64,000 nt of DNA from contig ML976681.1 in the NCBI GenBank assembly GCA_010015655.1, positions 87,725 through 151,724 of the forward strand. The letters are read 5' to 3'. Shown here in pieces: positions 55,410 to 64,000 of the stretch. The notes beneath the pieces are model-generated. The model saw only the letters and a list, made by a program, of their open reading frames with translations, was not told where the DNA came from and searched no databases. A program made the translations under genes and the position numbers. Source of the DNA: Bimuria novae-zelandiae CBS 107.79 (taxonomy: Eukaryota > Ascomycota > Dothideomycetes > Pleosporales > Didymosphaeriaceae). The stretch's first letter is position 1. Each line of letters opens with the position of its first letter.

Positions 55410-56959
55410 GTGTTCTTTATAAAACCTATTTAAGGTAGCTTTATAGTTAGTAAGGTTTCTTATTAGTTTTTATATATTATAGCTTTCTAGCCATCCTTCC
55501 TATTTTACTAGATATTTATACTAACGTCTAAATTTTTATAGATTCCTAATTACCTTAACTTTATATTCTTTATTCTTAAGTTCTAAATACAATTCTAATT
55601 TGTCGTTTAGTAGTACTAGTTCTAATAATGATTTATAGAAGACTAAGTGTATACGTGTATTTATAAGTAATTATGGTTTAAAATTAACTAGTTCTTTAAT
55701 CTCTTAAACCTTAAATAGTCCCTTTTAGAGGTAATGTAGTTTTTTACTTAGTTTTATTATCTTAAAAATTTTTAATAAGAGGAGAACTCTATCCCCCTTC
55801 TTAAAAGTTAGTCCCTTAATTCTTTTCTTATTTACTTATTTTACTATTTACTTATTACGTTGTGTAATATTTCTATGTAATGCCTTGTATAGGTCCTATA
55901 TAAATTTTACTTTATTAGCTACGTCCTTTGCAACGCTTTCAATATCTAATAGATTCTAGTAAGTTATTAGCTTATATCCGTAATTGGCGTAGTATAGCGA
56001 GTACCCTATAGTCGCTAATTTTGCGCTATTGTATACTAGCTAGGCTATTAGTAATAGTTTAACCTAATTATTTTAAAGCTTATTTATATATATCTAGAAG
56101 TACTACTCTAATGTCTAATTCGTTCGCTCGGTTTGGCTATTTATTTTAGGGTAGAAACTTATTATAAGCTTATATTTAACCTCTAATTTAGCCGTAAACG
56201 TAGTCTAATATAATAACGTAAATATCTTAGCTCTATTTATAATAACCTTATCTAGTTATCTAACCTGTAATATTAGCTCTTATTCTAATATATAGGCTAA
56301 TTCTTTTACTAGTATAGCTTCCCTAATTAGCACGAACCTTAACTCCTTAGTTAATTAGTAGACTATAATTAAAATTAAGTTATAGGGTTCCTTGTTCCCT
56401 GGTGCCAATAATACTAGTAACCTTACGATAAAGTTTATAGTCACGCTAGACTACGGTCTTAGGGGCGATTATAATAACTGTAAGAGGCTATAGGGCTTAT
56501 ATCTCTTAGGCTTATTCTTATAACAGGCTAAATAGTTATCTAGAACCTTCTATACTACCTGGCGTAGTCTAGGGATAACATATTCGTTGCGATTTAATGC
56601 GTTATTTTAGTAATCCCTATGTGTTCCTAGTCCTTGTCTTTATATAGCTTCTTAATTAATAGTAGAGCTACTTACTTACTAATCTAAATATAGTTTTAAT
56701 GGTCTCGTGCTATTAATTTTATGACTTTATAAAAATTATACACTTAATAGTGTTTAGTAATAAGCCTCTCGTAATCCTGTATCCTATTTATAGCTAGTTA
56801 ATAATAGGTAAAGTTTACGCATCGCACCTCTAGTGCTAGCGCGAGCTATGTCTTATTATAGTAAAGGGTTCTATCCTTTGTATAGGTTAAGATTATAATA
56901 TAGTTACCTTTATTATCTTCTTCTACTAGGTCTAATTATTTACTTAGTATATCTACCGT
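55410..56959 (-). mobile_element. Gypsy L: integrase/chromodomain remnant, interrupted by Copia I
   Basis: Minus strand: integrase core segment VY-stop-LTKELRF (~56370-56330; cf. IVDRLTKxxRF), C-terminal module, and a chromodomain at ~55540-55430 read KFRRQYKYLVKQEGWLESYNIQ...IRNLTNYKATL. The upstream RT part is cut off at 56960 by Copia I and presumably continues beyond the window. RIP stops throughout. LTRs of L were not identified. Confidence 0.7.
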
Positions 56960-57131
56960 TGTCAGATGGTATGATAAGTAGATGTTGATGCAACTTAATA
57001 GTATTTATTGTTTTTTTTTTATATTCTCCACTGTGTTTAGTTGGTTTCGGATATTTTGCTAGTGTGCCAAGCCAAGTGGTCCCTGCTCAATTATACAGAT
57101 CTGACCTTACCGGAGCTTATTCTATCTAACA
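56960..57131 (-). repeat. Copia I 3' LTR (172 bp)
   Basis: Plus-strand reading TGTCAGATGG...TATCTAACA, followed by CACCCCTTTAGCTTAG, the reverse complement of the family's polypurine tract. It contains a T-run at 57009-57019. Confidence 0.8.
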
Positions 57132-57144
57132 CACCCCTTTAGCT

Positions 57145-60100
57145 TAGAAACTCTTTAAGCTGGCACTTATGCAATTATGAGGTCTTTAAGTTACTCTTAA
57201 ATCTCCTTAAGAGGCACAGTATTTATTACCTCCTTAGTCTCTATATTAACTAATCTAAGTTGTTAGAGAAAATCCTCCTACTTGCTCTTAGAGAGCACCT
57301 TTGTAAGGCCGTTAGCAATTATGTCCGCTAACTATATATGCTCTACCTTAATCCTACCTATAGATACTTCTTGTCGGATCTAGTGGTTATAGACGTCCAC
57401 ATGCCGAAGTTTGGTTTAGAGGCGGGAAACCTCCTTAGTTACTAGGCGTATAGTTTGTTTATTATTACACTAAATAGTGACTGTACGCGCGTCTAGTTTA
57501 ATCTTAAATTCTTAAAGTAGTCTTAAGATAAAGAGTGCTTCCTTAGCTACCTAAGAGAGAGCTAGCAGCTCGGCCTTAGTAGTTAATATTATTATAGTGT
57601 CTTGTTTATTTGCTTTCCAGGCGATAAGACCGCTAAAGAGCTTAATAGCGTAACCTTAGGAGCTCTTATAGTCTATTGTATTATTAGCAAATAATGCATC
57701 GCTTGTAATCTAAAGTCTAGTGTTACCTCTAAGCTATAGGGCTTGCTACTTTGTGCTTTAAAGGTATAGGAGAACTTGGTCTGCTGCGTCTTAGTGCTTA
57801 GTCCCTGGGTTTAATAGAAATTAAGCTAATCGTGATGTTGCAAAGGCAATATCTAGCCTAGTAGTAACTATAGTAAAGAGTAGCGATCTAATCTTGCGTT
57901 AAAATTTATTAATCTTAGTTATTGTTACTAACCCTTTCCTTAGTAGTAATTTAATCGCAGCTATTAGAGTGTCATGTTAAATATTTATCTTATCTGCTAG
58001 TTAGCTAATCTTGTCTAAATAGGAGGCCTGTAATAGTTAAATCTTGCGGCTTGTTTAGTCCTGTATAACCTCTATGCTAAGAAAATATTAAAGGTTGTTT
58101 CCTCTAGTAAGAGTGTACTTGTCTTGTAAGCGTTTAATTACTTGTTAAGCTTCTTGTTCTTTGTCCTTGTGGTACGCGAGTATGATATCGTTAACGTAAA
58201 AGAATATAATAACTCTATCTTTAATTAGGTAGCACGGCTCGTAAGGCACTCTCTAGAAGCCTAGCGCTTTAAGCGTTGTCGTGAATTCTCTCTACTAGAG
58301 GAGTAGTAAAATGCGAAGGCTATATAGTGCTTTATTTACTTATAATATTATTCTAGGCTTCTAATAACCCTAAGGCATTCTTATGTACACCTCTCGATCT
58401 ATTATTGCGTGAATAAAAGTGTTGGTGACGTCGTACTGCGTGAGCTCTATATTATAGTAAGCTACTATTGCTATTATTATTTGGAATAACCAGCTGGCAA
58501 GCGTGGCTGCGTAAGTGTCTTGCGAGGTAATATTTTATTACTAATCGCCTTAGATAACTAGTCGCGCCTTACACTTTAGCAAGCGATAGTGCTTATTAAG
58601 TTTATAGGTGTATACCCACATGTAGTTAAGGATCTACTATCCTATTAGTTTAATCTTCTTTACTAGAATTTCTAACTATAATTTTATCTCTTAGTATCTT
58701 ATAAGATGCACTTACTTAGCCTCTTAAAATATCTTGCCTATTAGGTAATCCTTAAGCTTAGTTCGGCACGTTGGTAGAGGTAGAAGTTAACTTTAATAGG
58801 GCTTTAAGCCTTTAGCAAGCATTCTTATTATCTTAGCCTTATTTATAACTTCTCCTTTATATTTTCTAACACGGCTAGCTTGGGTTCCCGCCATGAAAGC
58901 TACTGCCTAGGGGACAATTGTAGAGGACGCTTATTACGTTAGACTTATTTAGTCTCTAGCTATTAACTATGCAAGTAACGCGACAGGTGGCGATATAGTT
59001 AAAGAAGTTAAGTAGCTATCCCTAATCTTCCTTTCTTAATAGTAGCCTGGTGGATCTGCTTTATCTTATTATTCTAACGAATCTACAGTGGCTTTATCCT
59101 TATACAAGGAGTCTATTTGTAGTTATTAGGTAGGAGTTAGCAACTTAATAGTTTTTACGTGCGTTATTATTTCTTAAAGCGTGCTGTGCATAAGACTGTC
59201 TATAAGGTCCTTAATTTTTCTATTAAATACTAACTCTTCGTTAAAGATAACGTCCTGGGTACTTATCACTTTGCCAAGTAACGGTATCCATATTTGGTAG
59301 ATATTTAATAATTGGTATCCAACTAGATAACCAATCCATGCCTTTAGATTAAGACGTTGTAGGCGTGATTTGCCTTAGTAAGTATCATTAGTTATTGCAA
59401 ATGCCTTGCAGCTGTACGCTTTTAAGTGTATAGTATTAGGTTTTCGTAGTAACGTGACTATCCTATTACTAAAAGCGACTCGTGTAAAGAATATCTCGTA
59501 TGGTGTTTTCTAGTGATTTGCATAGTTTGGTGTTCAATTATAGAGGTATACAGTGGCTCTTGTAATCTCAGGCCATAGCTCCCAGGATAGGTTGGCATTA
59601 AGTCGTATAGCACGAGCTTTCTTCTTGTTTACACCCCCTAAGCGTTCTGCGCCTCTATTTTATAATTATGTATCTAGTGCGAAAGGCTCTATAATTATTC
59701 CTTAGGTTATTAACTATTTCTTAACTTTTAGTTTAACTATAGCGATCTTGTTATCTGCTTTAATAGTCTTAATAGAGATGTTGTAGTGGTTCTTAAGGAA
59801 TAAGATAAATACTAAAAGGGCATTAATAATTAACTTTACTATTTAGTAATTTATAAAGTAGAGGTCTTATTACATGCCTAAAAACTTATTAGTAATTAGT
59901 ATTTAACTCTTCTCTTTAGTAACTCCTTGGATCTCGTATGTGTGGAAGTTAATGCTAAGCCTCTCTCTAGGTCCATCTTCGTTTATTCGTGGGGCGTGGC
60001 TTATCTACTGTCTAGACTTTACTCTCCCGCATAAGTTGCAATTCATAGTTATAATGCCTTTAACACGTACCCCTTTAGTTTGCTACACTAGGTGTTTAAT

Positions 60101-61295
60101 AGCCGCTAGGCCTGGGTGTCCTAGTCTTTTGTGCCATAGTATAGCTAAGGCCTTTTATAGTCCTCTTTTGGTTCTTGTAGTGATCTTATGTGTGTGATAT
60201 GTGGCAGGTGGTAGCGGATTATATTCCAGCACCCACTATCTAAATATCTTAGTTATAATTCTAATAGCTCTGTTCTTAGCTCCTTAAAGAGTAGTTAGGT
60301 CTATTTATATATCCCACCAGATCCCTTTGTGCCTTAACAGTTAAAATGACACTAAGTTACACAATAGGTCTAGGCAAATAGCTATATCTTATAGGGTTAA
60401 TTTTATTATTCTAGTATTATTTTTTAGAGTAAGGTTAATAGACCTATATCCTCTAATCCACACTTTGGAATTTCCGGCCCATATATAGTCTCTGGGCAGT
60501 GGTGGTCGGAAACTATAAATATAATTAGGGTTATTAGTAATGTAGCAGGTTAATCCTAAGTTAAGGATAAATAACTTTTATAGTAGATAGTTAGTAGCAT
60601 CTCTCCCTCCTGCTACTAAGTTAAAAGCTACTTTAGTAGCAGCAATTCTCTGGCCCTCTAGTTAATCTTTAAGGATCTTAGGCGTTAGAGTGTGCGATTA
60701 TTTCGTAATTAGTGTTCTTAATTAGGTCCTGCTTTGTCCGCGAATTAGCCCCTGGAACGTTATGTCTTTTTTACGCTTAAATTGTATAAGCTCGCTAATA
60801 GTCTCGTTTAGTTTCTACTATTTAGGAGCCTTGTCTGGATTAAAATAATAGCAGTCCCTTATACTATGGCGTTGTTTACATGCAGGGCATTTTACTCCTC
60901 TTATAGTAGTAGGCTCTAAATCTATAGGCTATTTAAGCGTGGTGATTTTCCTACCCGCTGTACGTTGATTACGAGGTCTACCCTAGTTTTGTTTTAATAA
61001 CGCGCTTTTAGCAGGATAGGCGTCCCTATCGTTGCCCTAGGTAGGTGCACCACCTTTAGCGAAAAATAATGCATTATTAGACATAAATGCTTTATATTTC
61101 CCTAATCTAAGGGGATAATTTATTATCATGTGTTCTTAAAAGCGTTGTATTATCTTTTTTCGATCTATGCTGGCTGCGAATCGACCATTATCTTAAAAAT
61201 TTATAGACTATATAGGAGCAACCTTGTTTACAGCATCTATAAAGTCTTTTATAATTATATTAATTTATAATAGCTTAGTAATTTAGAAGGCTTCT
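57145..61295 (-). pseudogene. Copia I gag-pol remnant
   Basis: Minus strand, from high to low coordinate: gag with YPLRLGKYKAFMSNNALFFAKGG (in ~61125-61055) and an intact CCHC knuckle CPACKQRHSIRDC (~60895-60855); degraded protease; GAG-pre-integrase; integrase core (~60200-59500, with a 85-codon open stretch on the opposite strand that is only a shadow); RVT_2 from FMAGTQAS (~58905). The RT box is FFYVNDIILAY (~58202-58170; first Asp now Asn). RNase H runs ~57750-57300. Many TAA/TAG stops. Confidence 0.8.
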
Positions 61296-61520
61296 TGTGA
61301 GATTTAATAGTATTCTGTCACTTTGAGATGGTGTGATCTTGATAGTTAATAAAGTTAATTGATTGAGTGATGGAGATTGGCCGTAGGCGAGGTCTCTAGT
61401 ACGTGTCGACCTAACGCTAGTACTAACTAGGATAGTGTGCAGCTGGAGGTGCGCCAGCCTTATATTCTTTACTACACTATTAACAATAGTGCAGGATTAC
61501 AAAGGCCTTGTAATTAGACA
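61296..61520 (-). repeat. Copia J 3' LTR (225 bp)
   Basis: Plus-strand reading TGTGAGATTT...GTAATTAGACA; on the minus strand TGTCTAATTACAAGGCC to AAATCTCACA. Same LTR superfamily as B and K (GGCTGGCGCACC and CTCAAAGTGACAGAA are shared). Confidence 0.85.
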
Positions 61521-61559
61521 CACCCCCTTAGCTTAAGCACATCCTTAAGCTAAACGCTT

Positions 61560-64000
61560 TATAGTAATATCGGTCTATCCTTCTACTCTATTTCAAAGGC
61601 CTCCATCCTCTGCTGTAGATCCTGCAGGGTGACCTCTTAATTAGTGATCTTGTCTGATACATTTGTAAGTCCTAGTTTATCCAGAAACTTGTTCCATTTG
61701 TTTACTGGCAGGGCCTTGGTTAGACCATCTGCCACCATATCCTCTAATCTCTAATAGGTAACATTAATTATTCCTTTAGCCACTTCCTGCCTTAGCCAAT
61801 AATTGTGGATATCCACATGGCGCAGCTTGGTCTATAACTTTGCAATCTCTTTAGTAATAAGACGGATAGTCTATTAATTATTGTAATTAATTATGATTGG
61901 GTAATTGCTCACAGTGATCTAGAGCTCTCGGAGTAATCGCGAAGTGAAAATAGCCTCCTTGGCTACCTGTGAAAGTGCCAGTAATTTAGCCTCTATTATT
62001 AATGTGGTGACTGTATCTTGTTTGCTTGCCTTCTAGGCAATTAGCCTACTAAATAGTTTAATAATGTATCCTTGTGAACTCTTGCGGTCTAGAGTATTAT
62101 CGGCAAATAATGCGTTGCTGGCCACTTCTAGGGTGTCTGCCCCTTCTAACTATAGACCTAGTGATCTGGTCTTTGTAAGATAAAGGAGGACTCGATTAGC
62201 GGTAGCATGATAATCCTCGCTTAGATTAGATAGAAAACGTGATAGTCTAGAGCTTGCAAAGGCAATATCTAGTTAAGTTGTAACTATAGTATAGAGAATT
62301 AATCTGACTTTGCGCTGGTATTAATTAACCTTAGCCTTAGTAGCTAGTCCTGTTCGCGGGAGTAATTTAATTAAAGTTATTAGCGTCTTATATCGCATCT
62401 CATGGTGATCTATGAGGCGAGATATCTTGTTAATGTATGAGGCTTGTAAAAGCCAGATCCTTCGCTTAGTGCGGTCTCTGATCACTTCAACTCCTAGAAA
62501 CCACTGTAGATCTTTTCGGCCAGTTAGAGTAAACTTGGCGCTTATCTTTGTGATGGCTGCTTCTGCGGCCGATTTGTGATCTTTTTTATAGGCGATGATC
62601 AGATCATCTACATAGAAGAAGATGATGAGTCCTTCCTTGATGAAACAACAAGGCTCATGTGGGACTGTATTGAACCCTATATCGCGGAGTGCAGTAGTGA
62701 ACTCTCTCTGCCAAAGTAGGGGAGAGATGCGCAGTCTATAGAGTGCTTTGTGTAGTTAGAGGATTGCACCTGCTCGTGTGTAGCCGCGAGGCATCCTTAT
62801 GTAGATTTCTCTGTCTAGCTTTGCGTGGACAAAAGCGTTGGTGACGTCGTGTTAGATAAGCTCTAGGTCGAACCGGGCTATAATTAATATAAGCATGCGA
62901 AAGGATCGTCCTGCAAGCGTTGCGGCGTAAGTATCTTGTAAGGTAAGATGTCGCTGTTAATCGCCTCTTACTACTAATCTTGCTTTGCATTTCTGTAATC
63001 GATGGTGTTTGTCAAGCTTGTAAGTATATACCCACATGCAGTCAAGGATTTGATGACCTACTGCTTTCACTAGAGCGACTGCAACCTCACTCCAGGACTT
63101 CATTTCCTTGTGGCTCTGGAGATGAGATCGCTCGGCTTCCTTCCACATATCATAGAGAGGGTGATCCTTGAGCTTGCTTCTGCAGGTGGGTGGTTCCGGT
63201 AGCAGGCTTCTGTGTGGCTTCTTACCCACAGTGATCATGCGTCTGAGCTGGGCCTTATCCAGTACCTTGCCTTGATACTTGCCACTGCTTCCTGCTTCCG
63301 TGCCTGCCATGAATGCCGCGGCCTAAGGACTGACTTGTTTTTGCCCTAATTACACTCTTGGGGATAGTTCAGCTTAATTATCTCTAGCTAGTAATTAGGC
63401 AAGGAGTGCAACTAGTAGCGGTGTTAATAGAGGTGTTAGATACTTATAATTAAACTTCCTGCCTTGCCTGTACCCCGGGGTCCCTTTATCCTCTTCCCCT
63501 GGTGCCTTAGTGATTGTCTCATCTTCATAGAAGGACTCTGTGGCTTGACCCTGGCGAGGTGAGGGAGGTAACTCTACCGATTGTACCTATGCTGCTATCT
63601 CTTCTAAGGTGCTGTACATGAGATTATCTATTAGGTCTTTAGTCTTGCCTAAGAACACTGTGTCTTTATTAAATATTACATCGCGAGTGCTAATTGTCTT
63701 CGCGAGTGAGGGGATCCATATCCTCTAGATGTTAGATAATTAGTAGCTAACAATGTAACTAATCTATGCTTTAGGATCTAATCTTTAAAGTTTGCTCTTG
63801 CCACGCTTTATATTGTTAGTTATTGCAAAAGCTTTGCAGCTATAAGCCTTAAGGTAAGTTTAATTAGGCTTCTTTAGTTAAGTGACCACGCCGTTTTAAA
63901 AGGCCACTATTATAAAGAATACTTCGTATGGTGATCTCTAGCGATTGGCGTAGTTTAGTATTTAATTATAAAGGTAGACTACTACCCGTGTAATCTTAGG
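61560..64000 (-). pseudogene. Copia J pol (integrase C-term, RT, RNase H), largely preserved
   Basis: Minus strand: the RVT_2 start MAGTEAGSSGKYQG at 63310 opens a 117-codon uninterrupted segment ending KCKARLVVRGD (~62960), broken there by one TAA (cf. RGDQQ). The palm motif KALYRLRISPLLWQREF (~62745-62695) and an intact catalytic box FFYVDDLIIAY (~62617-62585) follow. RNase H has NALFADNTLDRKSSQGYII (in ~62120-62055) and continues to EAKLLALSQVAKEAIF (~61999-61952). A few TAA/TAG stops (e.g. around 62030 and 61875) prevent a full product. 63340-64000 carries the integrase tail and linker with moderate RIP. Confidence 0.8.

Larger units (their letters stand above)
56960..61295 (-). mobile_element. 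Copia I: Ty1/Copia retrotransposon, minus strand, 5' part displaced by Copia J
   Basis: The 3' LTR (56960-57131) is followed (minus-strand upstream) by RNase H, RT, integrase and gag. gag is cut at 61296, where the Copia J LTR starts, so J inserted into I and the rest of I lies beyond the window. It inserted into Gypsy L next to ACCGT (56955-56959); the second target copy is out of view. Confidence 0.8.
61296..64000 (-). mobile_element. Copia J: young Ty1/Copia retrotransposon, minus strand, truncated by window end
   Basis: The 3' LTR (61296-61520), polypurine tract (CACCCCCTTAGCTTAAGC on the plus strand, 61521-61538), RNase H, RT and the integrase C-terminal region follow on the minus strand to 64000. 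It interrupts the gag of Copia I; the left flank is CTTCT (61291-61295). Fewer stops than in any other retroelement here, so it is probably the most recent full element. Confidence 0.85.

Noticed and set aside
62736..62990. 84-codon minus-strand frame with Arg-rich product
   Set aside because: Out-of-frame reading of the Copia J RT; the true frame carries FFYVDDLIIAY and KALYRLRISPLLW.
1..64000. Alternative genetic code or programmed read-through to explain the many in-frame TAA/TAG
   Set aside because: Stops coincide with loss of CpA/TpG, with His/Cys to Tyr changes and with transition-only LTR divergence, while the gene island uses standard stops; RIP explains all of this.

Overview
The window looks like a repeat-rich, AT-rich block from a filamentous ascomycete (Pezizomycotina-like). 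The evidence is: short spliceosomal introns in the two host-type genes; Ty1/Copia, Ty3/Gypsy, Fot1/pogo and hAT elements of fungal type; TTAGGG-like motifs; and repeat-induced point mutation (RIP). Old element interiors are almost without CpA and TpG, are full of TpA, and carry stops that are nearly all TAA/TAG in reading frames that otherwise stay in register. No species can be named from sequence alone.

Layout. 1-1015 is the 5' end (minus strand) of a hAT transposon whose transposase frame is open to the window edge; it appears to sit inside Copia A (1016-3848). Copia B follows (3849-9128). 9370-13744 holds a dead Fot1/pogo transposase between two direct repeats with telomere-like motifs, and a 50-N gap. 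Copia C (14050-19978, target duplication AAGGT) splits an unrecognised degraded reading frame. 22171-25330 is a gene island with little RIP: a MITE-like inverted repeat, an intact two-exon SAM methyltransferase, and a two-exon expansin/GH45-like secreted protein gene with one nonsense codon.

25838-47264 is a nested insertion stack. The host is a chromodomain Gypsy (F, plus strand). It contains a solo LTR H (27417-27861, CACTA), a complete Gypsy G (28169-35353, minus, CCTAG), a collapsed Copia remnant K (38446-38839, ACTAT) and, inside its 3' LTR, a complete Copia D (40877-47066, TATAC). Target duplications were read by eye and match exactly in each case. Copia E (47851-53919, minus, CCAAG) follows, then degraded plus-strand frames, a Gypsy integrase/chromodomain remnant L (minus), Copia I (minus, from 56960) and a young Copia J (minus, 61296 to the window end) that interrupts the gag of I.

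Apart from the methyltransferase, and perhaps the hAT transposase, nothing here looks functional. The points of interest are the nesting chronology, the pattern of RIP (strong in interiors, weak in LTRs, repeatedly hitting reverse-transcriptase catalytic Asp codons), and coding-like frames antisense to three Gypsy elements between chromodomain or integrase end and 3' LTR. No rRNA, tRNA, CRISPR array or bacterial-type feature was recognised.
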